Below, in pieces: positions 43,667 through 52,253 of a stretch of DNA of 64,000 nucleotides. Position 1 is the first letter of the stretch. Each line of letters begins with the position of its first letter. Location: assembly GCA_051746205.1 (NCBI GenBank), contig JBNJEU010000001.1, forward strand, positions 21,945 to 85,944. The letters run 5' to 3'. Source of the stretch: Thiohalospira sp051746205 (GTDB lineage Bacteria; Pseudomonadota; Gammaproteobacteria; Thiohalospirales; Thiohalospiraceae). The translations under genes and the position numbers were made by a program. The notes under the pieces were generated by a model. It was not told the DNA's origin, searched no databases, and saw only the letters and a list, made by a program, of their open reading frames with translations.

Positions 43667-44407
43667 ATGACTCGATCAGAGAATGCCCCCGCCCCGGGGG
43701 ACACTCCCGGACGTCTGAGCAACGGTGTCACCCGGCTCCTCCTGGAGTACGGTCAGCCACGCGAATACACTGCCGGAACACGCCTCATCCACGAAGGAGA
43801 CCGCTCCGACGCGGTCTACGCCATTGTCGCCGGCAGGGCGGACGTGCTGGTGGACAGCGGCTACGGCCGCGCTCACCATGTGGCCCGCCTCGACGCTGGC
43901 GCGGTGTTCGGCGAGATCGGGATCTTCCACGAGTTCCGAAGAACCGGTTCGGTGGATGCCGTCACCGATCTGGAGGTCATCCAGTTCGCCAACGACGACT
44001 TCATGCTCGCGGTAACCAAACTACCGGAGCTGAACTTCCGTCTGCTGAGCTCCCTCTCCTGGAAGGTCGAACACACCAACCGCCACCTCGCCACCGGCTA
44101 CATGAACCAGTCCCGCTGGGCCGTGGCCTTTCACCTGCTGCGACTGCGCGACACCCACCAGAGCCCGCGCTTCATCCTGGACCCCGAGGCCCTGGCCCGC
44201 ACCATCAACTGCCCCCGCGACAACATCCACGCCCTCCTCGACGAGTTCACCGCGGAGGGCGCCCTGGAACGGGAGGAACGGGCCGACGGCTGCCTCGGTA
44301 TCCTGCTGGAGCCGACGGTCCTGGAACAGCTGTTGAACCGTCGCAGCCACGAGGCTCCCAGCCTGTCCGAATCCCGGCCGACGCTCGACAACCGCCCCTG
44401 GCTCTGA
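43667..44407 (+). CDS. CRP/FNR-family regulator with cyclic-nucleotide-binding domain (copy B)
   Basis: A 246-residue paralog of the divergent neighbour. The cassette FGEIGIFHEFRRTGSV is nearly the same as copy A and keeps Glu and Arg-Thr, so cyclic nucleotide binding is likely. The C-terminal region LDPEALARTINCPRDNIHALL fits a winged helix but differs clearly from copy A, suggesting different DNA targets. ATG at 43667 gives MTRSENAPAPGDTPG. The 215-base gap between the pair holds the promoters; I see no clear CRP or FNR site in it. Confidence 0.83.
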   Translation: MTRSENAPAPGDTPGRLSNGVTRLLLEYGQPREYTAGTRLIHEGDRSDAVYAIVAGRADVLVDSGYGRAHHVARLDAGAVFGEIGIFHEFRRTGSVDAVTDLEVIQFANDDFMLAVTKLPELNFRLLSSLSWKVEHTNRHLATGYMNQSRWAVAFHLLRLRDTHQSPRFILDPEALARTINCPRDNIHALLDEFTAEGALEREERADGCLGILLEPTVLEQLLNRRSHEAPSLSESRPTLDNRPWL

Positions 44408-44473
44408 CACTGAGGTCCGGGTCTTGGCACGCGAGAGGGTCCGCCGCGTGCCGAGAATCCGGCCCCCGCTCCC

Positions 44474-44887
44474 TCAGAAGCTGTTCTCGATCCGCGCCAC
44501 GCCGGGCACCGCACCGACCACGATCCGCTCCACCACATTGCGCAGGTCCAGCGGCGCATTCGGACACCCGGTGCACGCCCCCTTCAGCCGCACTCGCACG
44601 GTGCGCCCCTCCACCGCCACCAGTTCGATGTCGCCGCCGTCGCGACTGAGAATCCGCCGGGCGTCATCCACCGCCGCGGCCACCGCCTCGACCTCCGGCT
44701 CCGGGTGAGCCTCGGCATCGTGCCCCTTACCGCCCATGGCGCGGCTGCGCTCGGCCATGGCCTGAGCGCGGGCAATGGCATAGGCGCGTTCGGGCTCCTC
44801 TTCCTCGAGGGCATCCAGCTCCTCTTCGGTATAGAAGCGGATCGGTTCCGGGGTGTCGCCGCCGGCGTCACCGGATTGCTCGCTCAT
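44474..44887 (-). CDS. NifU-like C-terminal domain protein
   Basis: A 137-residue protein. The C-terminal ~75 residues are a NifU-type scaffold: ILSRDGGDIELVAVEG, then VRVRLKGACTGCPNAPLDL with the CxxC that binds a transient Fe-S cluster. The N-terminal ~60 residues are highly acidic with EEELDALEEEEPERAYAIARA and are not part of NfuA. ATG at 44887 follows AAGGAGTTCCCAGC. It is encoded 13 bases after fliA, on the same strand. Involvement in Fe-S assembly is likely; the acidic extension is unexplained. Confidence 0.83.
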   Translation of the reverse strand: MSEQSGDAGGDTPEPIRFYTEEELDALEEEEPERAYAIARAQAMAERSRAMGGKGHDAEAHPEPEVEAVAAAVDDARRILSRDGGDIELVAVEGRTVRVRLKGACTGCPNAPLDLRNVVERIVVGAVPGVARIENSF

Positions 44888-44900
44888 GCTGGGAACTCCT

Positions 44901-45620
44901 TCAGGCGGGAGAGGGCGCCCAGTCGACAAGACGGGCGCGCAGGCGTTTGTGGGCCTGGCTGAGGATCTGGCTGACCCGCGATTCGGTGACGCCGATGACC
45001 TCACCGATCTCGCGCAGGTTGAGTTCGCGATCGTAGTACATGGCCATCACCATGGCCTCGCGTTCGGGGAGGTTGCGGATCGCCTCGGCGAGGCCGGACT
45101 GGAAGCGCTCGTCCTCGAGGCCGTCCTGCGGCGTCGGGGTGTCGGCGGGCATCACCTCCATGATGTCGCCGTCTCCGGCCATGTCCTCGAGGCTGAAGAT
45201 GCGGCTGGAGGAGGTGTCGCGCAGGAGCTGGTGGTATTCGTCCACATCCAGCTCCATCTCGGCGGCGATCTCCTCGTCGCGAGCATCGCGACCCTCGCGC
45301 TGCTCGATGGTGCGGATGGCGTCGGACAGCGCCCGCGCCTTGCGGTGGACCGACTTCGGGGTCCAGTCGTAGCGACGCAGTTCATCGATCATGGCACCGC
45401 GCACACGGATGGTGGCGTAGGTTTCGAAGCTCGCGCCCTGAGTGGGATCGTACTGCCGCGAAGCATCCAGCAACCCCATCATGCCGGCCTGGAGCAGGTC
45501 ATCGAGCTGCACGCTTGGCGGCAAACGCCCCATCATGTGATGGGCGATGCGCTTGACCAGTGGCGTGTACTGGTGGAGCAGCTCGTCCTGTTGTTGCGCC
45601 TTCTGGATTTCGGAATACAT
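44901..45620 (-). CDS. fliA: RNA polymerase sigma-28 factor FliA
   Basis: Flagellar sigma factor of 239 residues directing late flagellar and chemotaxis genes. Region 2 contains YTPLVKRIAHHMMGRLP, DDLLQAGMMGLLDASRQYD and FETYATIRVRGAMIDELR; region 4 contains LNLREIGEVIGVTESRVSQIL. Start ATG at 45620 gives MYSEIQKAQQQDELL. A promoter TTTTCA-N17-TATGCT lies at 45688-45716. No fliA-adjacent flhF/fleN or cheY cluster is present here; motA-motB are 2-4 kb away. Confidence 0.96.
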   Translation of the reverse strand: MYSEIQKAQQQDELLHQYTPLVKRIAHHMMGRLPPSVQLDDLLQAGMMGLLDASRQYDPTQGASFETYATIRVRGAMIDELRRYDWTPKSVHRKARALSDAIRTIEQREGRDARDEEIAAEMELDVDEYHQLLRDTSSSRIFSLEDMAGDGDIMEVMPADTPTPQDGLEDERFQSGLAEAIRNLPEREAMVMAMYYDRELNLREIGEVIGVTESRVSQILSQAHKRLRARLVDWAPSPA

Positions 45621-45687
45621 GAACCCCGGTGACCGCTGGCGGGAGCACTGCTCGTCCCGTGTCGCGTGCTCGCATTGACCTGCACGC

Positions 45688-45716
45688 AGCATACAAGACC
45701 CCGACGACGCTGAAAA
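45688..45716 (-). promoter_or_regulatory. Probable promoter of fliA
   Basis: On the minus strand TTTTCA (45711-45716) is followed after 17 bases by TATGCT (45688-45693). The -10 matches consensus at five of six positions, the -35 at four. The predicted start is about 60 bases before the fliA ATG. Confidence 0.55.
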
Positions 45717-45763
45717 GCGCCCCGGCGACCGGTCGACGGATGGATGGCCTGCTCCCGCTCGTC

Positions 45764-45949
45764 TCAGGGGCGTGGTTTGGGCTGGAAGTAGAGACAGTCA
45801 CGGCCGGAGGATTCGCGCACCGCGTCCACCGGCAGCCGCCGCGACTTGAAGTCCATGGCGGCGCAGCCGTACGGAAAGTCCGGCTCCCAGGTGATGAAGA
45901 AGTGGCGGCACCGCCAGCAGTTGGGCCGTTCTTCGGACGGGCTGTCCAT
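45764..45949 (-). CDS. Small conserved cysteine-motif protein
   Basis: A 61-residue protein with four cysteines (Cys11, Cys14, Cys29, Cys52) in the pattern CWRC...YGC...RDC and many aromatic residues (RHFFITWEPDFPYG, CLYFQP). The spacing suggests a single zinc or Fe-S site. It follows orn by eight bases on the same strand. I know similar small proteins are widespread beside other genes in Gammaproteobacteria but cannot name a function. Confidence 0.65.
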   Translation of the reverse strand: MDSPSEERPNCWRCRHFFITWEPDFPYGCAAMDFKSRRLPVDAVRESSGRDCLYFQPKPRP

Positions 45950-45957
45950 GGCCGGCT

Positions 45958-46509
45958 TCAGTCGTTGAGGGCCAGAAAGTTCCGGCGGTAGTAGACCAGC
46001 TCCTGGATGGACTCGCGGATGTCGTCCATGGCCAGGTGGGCCCCGCCCTTGCTGAAGCCGCTGTAGACCTCCGGGGCCCAGCGCCGCGCCAGTTCCTTCA
46101 AGGTGCTGACATCGAGATTGCGATAGTGGAACCACGCCTCCAGCTTCGGCATGCAGCGGGCGAGGAAGCGACGATCCTGGCAGATGCTGTTGCCACACAT
46201 CGGCGACGCCCCCGCCGGCACGTACCGACTCAGGAACTCGATGGTCCGCTCCTCGGCCTCGGCCTCGGTCACCGAACTCGCCCGGACCCGTTCCACGAGA
46301 CCGGAATCACCGTGCTGACGGGTGTTCCATTCGTCCATCCCGTCCAGAACCTGGTCGGGCTGATGGATGGCCAGTACCGGCCCCTCGGCCAGCACGTTCA
46401 GGCGGGCATCGGTGACGATGGTGGCGATCTCGATGATCCGGTCGTTGTCGGTATCCAGCCCGGTCATTTCCAGATCGATCCAGATCAGATTGTCGGCATC
46501 GGCGGCCAT
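45958..46509 (-). CDS. orn: Oligoribonuclease
   Basis: DEDDh exonuclease that degrades 2-5-nt RNAs including pGpG, the breakdown product of c-di-GMP. The 183-residue protein has IWIDLEMTGLDTDNDRIIE (Exo I), CGNSICQDRRFLARCMP (Exo II) and GGAHLAMDDIRESI (Exo III, with the histidine). It is essential in many Gammaproteobacteria and is divergent from rsgA, the conserved arrangement. Confidence 0.97.
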   Translation of the reverse strand: MAADADNLIWIDLEMTGLDTDNDRIIEIATIVTDARLNVLAEGPVLAIHQPDQVLDGMDEWNTRQHGDSGLVERVRASSVTEAEAEERTIEFLSRYVPAGASPMCGNSICQDRRFLARCMPKLEAWFHYRNLDVSTLKELARRWAPEVYSGFSKGGAHLAMDDIRESIQELVYYRRNFLALND

Positions 46510-46624
46510 GATCCCTCTCGCGGTTCAAGAAACGCCATCCATTGTATCAGTTCGCGCCGCGCATTCATCCGGGGCGACAAAACGGTATACTGGGGCCCAT
46601 GCGACACGCCCTGCCCCCGATCCG

Positions 46625-47518
46625 ATGAGCGGCCACGAATCCCCCGCGGACCGTGAAGGACGGATCCTGATCCGTCACGGCACCCATGCCGAGGTACTGG
46701 ACGACGAGGGCACGGTCGTCTCCTGCCCCCTCCAGCGCCGCCTCGGCGATCTCGTCTGCGGCGACCGGGTTCGCTGGCAACGCGAGGGCGGCGCCGGGCG
46801 CCTCACCGAACGGCTCCCGCGGACCAGCGAGCTCGTCCGCGCCAGCCGGGGCCGACCGCGTCCCCTGGCGGCCAACATCGACTGGGTCGGCGTGGTGGTC
46901 TCCCCGGCCCCGGGCATCGACCCCGACGACATCGACCGCTATCTGATCGCCTGCGAACTCTCCGGCCTGCCCGCGCGCCTGCTGCTGAACAAGGCGGATA
47001 CCCTCGATGCCGAGGCCCGCCGACGAGTCGGCGAGCCACTCGATGAATTCCGGGCACTGGGCGTGCCGATCCTCCACACCAGCAGTATTGACGGCGAGGG
47101 GCTGGACGAACTGCGGGACTGGCTGACGGGGGCGACGGCGGTCCTGGTGGGGGCCTCCGGGGCCGGCAAGACCTCGCTGACCAACGCCCTGACCGGCGAG
47201 GCGAACCGCGTCGGCGACCTGAGTCGCAGCGGCCACGGCCGCCATACCACCAGCACCACCCATCTGTTGCCGGTGACCGGTGGCGGCACCCTCATCGACT
47301 CTCCGGGGGTGCGCGCCTTCGGCATCGAGCACGTTCCACCGGAGCAAGTGGTGGACGGCTTTCCAGAGTTCCGGGAACGGGCCGAGCAATGTCGCTTCCG
47401 CGACTGTCGCCACCTGGCGGAACCGGACTGCGCGGTACGGGCGGCCGTCGAGGAGGGGGCCATCTCCGCACGGCGCTACCACCATTACCGTCGGCTGCGC
47501 CAGGGCGACCCGGCCTAG
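46625..47518 (+). CDS. rsgA: Small ribosomal subunit GTPase RsgA
   Basis: Circularly permuted GTPase for late 30S assembly. The 297-residue protein has an N-terminal OB fold, G4 LLNKADTLD before G1 GASGAGKTSLTNAL, G3 IDSPGVRAFG, and a C-terminal zinc finger CRFRDCRHLAEPDCAV. ATG at 46625; a longer reading would run back across the orn promoter. A -10 TATACT is at 46586-46591. Tail-to-tail overlap of four bases with motB. Confidence 0.96.
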   Translation: MSGHESPADREGRILIRHGTHAEVLDDEGTVVSCPLQRRLGDLVCGDRVRWQREGGAGRLTERLPRTSELVRASRGRPRPLAANIDWVGVVVSPAPGIDPDDIDRYLIACELSGLPARLLLNKADTLDAEARRRVGEPLDEFRALGVPILHTSSIDGEGLDELRDWLTGATAVLVGASGAGKTSLTNALTGEANRVGDLSRSGHGRHTTSTTHLLPVTGGGTLIDSPGVRAFGIEHVPPEQVVDGFPEFRERAEQCRFRDCRHLAEPDCAVRAAVEEGAISARRYHHYRRLRQGDPA

Positions 47519-48516
47519 TCGGTGAGGGTCTCGCGCAACCGCCGCTCTACATCCTCGTCCGACGAGTCCCGCTCGGTGCCACCGCCCCGTTCGATGCGGC
47601 CACTCGTGCCGCCCCCCTCATTTTCATTCAGCATATCGCGGCTGAGGCCTTCGAGGAATTCGCTACCGCGCGACCGCTGTGGCGCCTCGCGGCGAAGCTC
47701 CACCTCCCTGGGGGTCACCAGGATACTGATGCGGCGATTCACCGGATCCATCGGGTTGCGGGCATCATAGGGCACCGTATCGGCCAGCCCGGTCACCCGC
47801 TCGATGCGGTTCTCCGGAAGCCCGCCATTGATGAGTGCTCGCCGGGCGGCATTCGCGCGGTCCGATGAGAGGTCCCAGTTGTTGTAGTTGGAGCGCGATC
47901 CCTCGTAGGGCACCGAGGCGGTATGGCCGGCGACGACGATCCGGAACGTTACCCGGCCCAGCGTCCCGCCCACGGCCTCCAGCATGTCGCGAGCGTAGTG
48001 GTGGAGACTGGCGCTGTTCTCGCGAAACATCGGTCGGTTGGAGCGATCCAGCAACTGGACCCGGAGGCCTTCCTCATCGATCTCCATGACGATGTCGTCC
48101 TCGAACTCCTCGAGACGCTCATCCTCCTGGATCTGCTCCTCAAGCTCCGACATCAGGTCGCCGAGGCTCTGGCGCTTGCGCGACTCCTCGGTGGGCGAAG
48201 GCTCCTGCTGGGGATCGCGCTGCAGGGTCTCTCCCCCTTCGCCACGCGGAGCCTCGTGGGCACCCTCGAAGTCGATGAGACTGAGACTGGCCCCTCCGGC
48301 CGCTTCCACCATGGAGGGGCTCTGGAAATGGTCCGAGATGGACTCGCGTGTCTGCATGTCGGAGGTTTCGAGGATCCAGAGCAGCAGGAAGAAGGCCATC
48401 ATGGCGGTCACGAAGTCCGCATAGGCCACCTTCCAGGACCCCCCATGGTGCCCCCCGCCCCCCTTCTTCGGGCGCTTGACCACGATGGGACGGATGCTGT
48501 TCTCATTCTCCGCCAT
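47515..48516 (-). CDS. motB: Flagellar motor protein MotB
   Basis: Stator subunit anchored to peptidoglycan. The 333-residue protein has a single transmembrane helix WKVAYADFVTAMMAFFLLL with Asp34 as the proton-carrying residue, a long acidic/Gln linker, and an OmpA-like domain (VAGHTASVPYEG, LSSDRANAARRALI, NRRISILVTP). It follows motA after 38 bases. The C-terminal tail after the OmpA domain is charged and low-complexity. Confidence 0.95.
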   Translation of the reverse strand: MAENENSIRPIVVKRPKKGGGGHHGGSWKVAYADFVTAMMAFFLLLWILETSDMQTRESISDHFQSPSMVEAAGGASLSLIDFEGAHEAPRGEGGETLQRDPQQEPSPTEESRKRQSLGDLMSELEEQIQEDERLEEFEDDIVMEIDEEGLRVQLLDRSNRPMFRENSASLHHYARDMLEAVGGTLGRVTFRIVVAGHTASVPYEGSRSNYNNWDLSSDRANAARRALINGGLPENRIERVTGLADTVPYDARNPMDPVNRRISILVTPREVELRREAPQRSRGSEFLEGLSRDMLNENEGGGTSGRIERGGGTERDSSDEDVERRLRETLTD

Positions 48517-48554
48517 GGTCGTCTCCCGGGCCGTCCGCCGCCGTTACCGGGGCA

Positions 48555-49409
48555 TCAGCCGTTACCGCGGACATACTCTTCGAGTTCGGCGAATCCGGGC
48601 CGGACATCGTGGCCGATGGCCTTGCGACCGAACTCGACCGAAACCTGCGGGCTATAGCCATTGAGGGTGGCGAGGATGCACATCTTGGCGCAGGCCAGCA
48701 GTCGTGCCTCCTCATCGGCCTGGTGGCCGGCGGCATTGCCCATGGGCCCGACAAAACCGTAGGACAGCAGGATCCCGAGGAACGAGCCGACCAGGGCCGC
48801 CGCGACCTTGCCGCCGATCTCCTCCGGTGTCCCGCCGATGTAGCCCATGGTGACGATGACGCCAAGGATGGCCGCGACGATACCGAATCCGGGCAGTGCG
48901 TCGCCCATCTGGGTGAGGGCGTGACCGGGCTTCTCCACATCCTTGTGGTGCGCCTCGAGTTCCACGTCCATGAGATTCTCCATCTCGAAAGCGTTCATGT
49001 TGCCGCCGACGATCATGCGCATGTAGTCGGCGATGAATTCCATCAGCTGCTCGTTTTTCACCACCACCGGGTACTTGTTGAAGATATCGCTGCTGTGCGG
49101 GTCTTCCACATGCGGTTCCAGGGCCATCAGCCCCTCCTTGCGCGCCCGCGAGAAGAGTTCGAAGAGCAGGGCCAGCAATTCCATGTAGCTCTGCTTGGAA
49201 TAGAGCCGCCCACGCAGCAGGACGGGGAAGCTGCCCGCGACCTGCTTGAGCATGTAACCCGGGTTGCTGACGATGAACGAACCGAGCGCCGCGCCGCCGA
49301 TGACAACGAACTCGGCCGGCTGATTGAGCACGCGAAGATCGCCCTTGGCCAGCATGTAGCCGCCAATCACGCTGACGCTGACGAGTATGAATCCGATAAT
49401 GATATGCAT
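48555..49409 (-). CDS. motA: Flagellar motor protein MotA
   Basis: Stator channel subunit of 284 residues (E. coli 295) with four transmembrane helices. MHIIIGFILVSVSVIGGYML opens the protein; the conserved prolines and stator segment are in GDALPGFGIVAAILGVIVTMG and AALVGSFLGILLSYGFVGP. ATG at 49409 starts the hydrophobic helix directly. A perfect -10 TATAAT lies at 49455-49460 on the minus strand, not a sigma-28 type box. Confidence 0.97.
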   Translation of the reverse strand: MHIIIGFILVSVSVIGGYMLAKGDLRVLNQPAEFVVIGGAALGSFIVSNPGYMLKQVAGSFPVLLRGRLYSKQSYMELLALLFELFSRARKEGLMALEPHVEDPHSSDIFNKYPVVVKNEQLMEFIADYMRMIVGGNMNAFEMENLMDVELEAHHKDVEKPGHALTQMGDALPGFGIVAAILGVIVTMGYIGGTPEEIGGKVAAALVGSFLGILLSYGFVGPMGNAAGHQADEEARLLACAKMCILATLNGYSPQVSVEFGRKAIGHDVRPGFAELEEYVRGNG

Positions 49410-49454
49410 GGTTCGAAGTGTCCCGCTGGTTCCTTGCCGTTGAGCAGCGTTCCC

Positions 49455-49460
49455 ATTATA
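49455..49460 (-). promoter_or_regulatory. Likely -10 box of motAB
   Basis: TATAAT on the minus strand within TATATAAT, 45 bases before the motA ATG. The -35 region at 16-18 bp is weak (CCTTGT/GCCTTG). I found no FliA consensus (TAAA-N15-GCCGATAA) in this gap. Confidence 0.45.
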
Positions 49461-49585
49461 TAGGTACAAGAGGGAAACAAGGCACCCTCAATACCACTTG
49501 TATTGTAAATTTTCACGCCTTCCCCTTGCACGAGTTGTCACAATGCAGTTAAAAGTAGGCGCCACGAGACGGTGGTGAGGAGCCC

Positions 49586-51322
49586 ATGCCTGAAAACGAC
49601 AAAGCCCGGGAACTGGCGGATCGATTCGACCTCCTCACCTTCCCCGTGCTGGAACACTCCGCAACGAGCCTTGAACGCTTCTTCCGGCAGGATTCAGCGG
49701 ACGTCGACATCGGTGAACTTGGCCGGGTGATCCTGCTGGATCCCGGCCTGACGCTGAGTCTGCTGGCCCGCGCCAACGCCATCCCGCACGGCCACCTGGG
49801 CTCTCCGCTGGGAGCGGTCCAGCACGCCGTGATGATGCTCGGTCTCGACCGGGTACAGACCCTCTATCGCGGGCAGCCGCTGTTTTCCGATCGGATTACC
49901 GACGAACCGCGCCGTCGACTGCTGGATCTCTACAGCCGCGCACACCACGCCGCCGTTCAGGCCACCGGCTGGGCCCAGCGTCGCTCCGACATGAACCCCG
50001 GCGAGGTCTACGTCGCCGCCATGCTCCAGCGGCTGGGCTGGATGGTTCTGTGGCTGGAACACCCGGAGGACGCCGCGCTCACCGAGGCCACTCTGCGCGA
50101 GGAGAGCAGCCTCCCCGAACCCCGTTCCCGGGAAGAAATCGAGCAGGCCCACCTGGGCTTCACCACCAGTGATCTGGGTCGTGCCCTGACCGCCCGCTGG
50201 ACACTGCCTCCCCTGCTGGAGGCGGTCCTCGATCCGGAGGAGGCGAAACAGCCCCGGGTCCAGGCCATCCGGCTCGCCGACCGACTCGCTTTCACCGTGG
50301 ACTGGAACTGGTACGAGACCCCCGTCGCCGATCTGATCTGGGAAGTGGCACGCTTCCTCCACGCCCCCTACCATCGTGCCGCCAACGCGGTGCATTGTGA
50401 CGCTGCTCTGGCGGCGCGCGCCTGGCGGGCCTACGAAACCCTGCCGGCGGCCGTGGCGCTGCCGGATCCGGGTGAACCTGCGATCGCAGAGCCCCCCGCC
50501 GAACTCGATCCGCTGACCCGCGATGTCAGTATCGCCGTGGATGCCTACGCCCTCGCGGCGCGGGAATACACCCCGCCGATCCGCGACAAGGGGCTGGACG
50601 AGGCCGTGAGTCGCGAGATCGAGGTCCAGCCAGAGGCCTCTGAGGAGGACGTCCAGCGTTCCGTGGCGGTACGCGAACAGGCCCCCGAGCCCACCCACGG
50701 CACCCTGGAGGTCCGTTCGAAGGAAGAGGAAGAGAGCGGGCCGTCCGTCGTCCGGCGGCCGGAAAGCACCTTCAGCGGCCCCGGGGATACGCGGACCCAT
50801 GAACCACCGCCCGGCATCAACCAGCTCCAGGTGGAACAGCTCATCCATACCATCGACAGCTGCCTGACGCTTCCCGACACCATGCACCAGGTCCTCCATG
50901 GCCTGCACCACTATGCCGGCCTGCGGCGCGTGGTCTTCGCCATGCTGACCCCGGACCGCACCCTGTTACGCGCCCGTGCCACCCTCGGCAGCCATGGTGT
51001 CGAGAACCTCGGTTCAGCCAGTGTCGAGATGGACAGGCCGCATCTGTTCAGCAAGCTCATGGAGGGCCCGCAGGCGGTCTGGTGTCACGAGAACAACCGT
51101 GAACAGCTGCTGCCCGCCCTGCCGGAGGACCTGCGCGAGCAACTCGACACCCACCAGTTCATGGCAATGTCGGTGTTCGTCAACAAACGGCCGGTGGGGC
51201 TCTTCTACGGTGACAGCGGTGGCGAATCCGACGTGCTGGAGGAGACCCACTACGCCCTCTTTCAGCGCCTCTGCGGCCACGCCGCGGTGGCCCTCACTGC
51301 GTTGTCGCAACCGAGCAAGTAG
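49586..51322 (+). CDS. HDOD-domain and GAF-domain signalling protein
   Basis: A 578-residue protein. Residues 10-290 form an HDOD domain (LGRVILLDPGLTLSLLARAN, GAVQHAVMMLGLDRVQTL, MLQRLGWMVLWLEHPEDA); it lacks the HD catalytic pair, so it is a non-catalytic relative of HD-type phosphohydrolases. A long acidic, proline-rich linker (about 310-410) leads to a GAF domain (430-575) with HYAGLRRVVFAMLTPDR and QFMAMSVFVNKRPVGLFYGD. Such proteins act in bacterial signalling and motility control. It is divergent from motAB and converges on recR. Confidence 0.8.
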   Translation: MPENDKARELADRFDLLTFPVLEHSATSLERFFRQDSADVDIGELGRVILLDPGLTLSLLARANAIPHGHLGSPLGAVQHAVMMLGLDRVQTLYRGQPLFSDRITDEPRRRLLDLYSRAHHAAVQATGWAQRRSDMNPGEVYVAAMLQRLGWMVLWLEHPEDAALTEATLREESSLPEPRSREEIEQAHLGFTTSDLGRALTARWTLPPLLEAVLDPEEAKQPRVQAIRLADRLAFTVDWNWYETPVADLIWEVARFLHAPYHRAANAVHCDAALAARAWRAYETLPAAVALPDPGEPAIAEPPAELDPLTRDVSIAVDAYALAAREYTPPIRDKGLDEAVSREIEVQPEASEEDVQRSVAVREQAPEPTHGTLEVRSKEEEESGPSVVRRPESTFSGPGDTRTHEPPPGINQLQVEQLIHTIDSCLTLPDTMHQVLHGLHHYAGLRRVVFAMLTPDRTLLRARATLGSHGVENLGSASVEMDRPHLFSKLMEGPQAVWCHENNREQLLPALPEDLREQLDTHQFMAMSVFVNKRPVGLFYGDSGGESDVLEETHYALFQRLCGHAAVALTALSQPSK

Positions 51323-51328
51323 ACCGTT

Positions 51329-51925
51329 TCAGAGTTCGCGCCGACCGCTGAAGGCGTGGGAAAGGGTGTCGCCGCTGACATACTCCAGTTCTCCACCCAA
51401 CGGCACCCCATGGGCAATGCGAGTCACCCGCACACCGTGTTCGCGAACCATTTCACCGATGTAGTGAGCAGTGGCCTCGCCCTCCACGGTGGGATTGGTG
51501 GCCAGGATCACCTCTTCGACACCGCCGTCGAGCAGCCGCGCCTCCAGTCGATCCAGACCGATCTCCTCGGGGCCGATGCCGTCCAGCGGCGAGAGGTGGC
51601 CCATGAGGACAAAGTAACGGCCGCGGTAATCGGTGTACTGCTCCATGGCTTCCACGTCCGCCGGCGTCTCGACGATGCAGAGGAGACGCCCGTCCCGCTC
51701 CGGATCGTTGCAGAGGGCGCAGAGCGATTCTTCCGAGAGGGTCCGGCACTGCCGACAATGGCCGATGCGGTCCACCGCATCCGCAAGGGCGCCGGCCAGA
51801 CGACGAGCACCGTCACGATCGCGCTCCAGGAGGTGATAGGCCATGCGCTGGGCCGACTTCGGCCCGACGCCGGGGAGGCAGCGCAACGCTTCCATCAGCT
51901 GCCGGATCAGGGGACTGGCGGCCAT
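51329..51925 (-). CDS. recR: Recombination protein RecR
   Basis: Works with RecF/RecO to load RecA on gaps. The 198-residue protein has the helix-hairpin-helix LRCLPGVGPKSAQRMAYHLL, the C4 zinc motif CRQCRTLSEESLCALC, and a Toprim domain with VVETPADVEAME and EVILATNPTVEGEAT. It is downstream of ybaB-dnaX, the conserved order. Confidence 0.97.
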   Translation of the reverse strand: MAASPLIRQLMEALRCLPGVGPKSAQRMAYHLLERDRDGARRLAGALADAVDRIGHCRQCRTLSEESLCALCNDPERDGRLLCIVETPADVEAMEQYTDYRGRYFVLMGHLSPLDGIGPEEIGLDRLEARLLDGGVEEVILATNPTVEGEATAHYIGEMVREHGVRVTRIAHGVPLGGELEYVSGDTLSHAFSGRREL

Positions 51926-51929
51926 CGTC

Positions 51930-52253
51930 TCAGAAGGGGAGTTTCATGCCGCCGGGGAGGTCGAGACCCTCGGTCATGCCGGACATTTTCTCCTTGCTCA
52001 TCTCCTCGACACTGCGCACGGCGTCGTTCACCGCAGCAGCCAGCAGATCCTCGAGCATCTCCTTGTCATCGCCCATGAGGCTGTCGTCAATGGCGACGCG
52101 TCGCACATCGTGGCGACCGGTCATGGTGACCTTGACCATGCCGCCGCCGGCCTCACCGGTGACCTCCATGCTGGCCAGTTCTTCCTGGGCCTTCTGCATG
52201 TCCTCCTGCATCTTCTGGGCCTGCTTCATGATGTTGCCGATTCCACCTTTCAT
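51930..52253 (-). CDS. ybaB: Nucleoid-associated protein YbaB/EbfC
   Basis: A 107-residue DNA-binding protein with MKGGIGNIMKQAQKMQEDMQ and the conserved VKVTMTGRHDVRRVAIDDSL. It begins with an ATG overlapping the dnaX stop by four bases and ends four bases before recR. The methionine-rich N-terminus is typical. Confidence 0.96.
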   Translation of the reverse strand: MKGGIGNIMKQAQKMQEDMQKAQEELASMEVTGEAGGGMVKVTMTGRHDVRRVAIDDSLMGDDKEMLEDLLAAAVNDAVRSVEEMSKEKMSGMTEGLDLPGGMKLPF

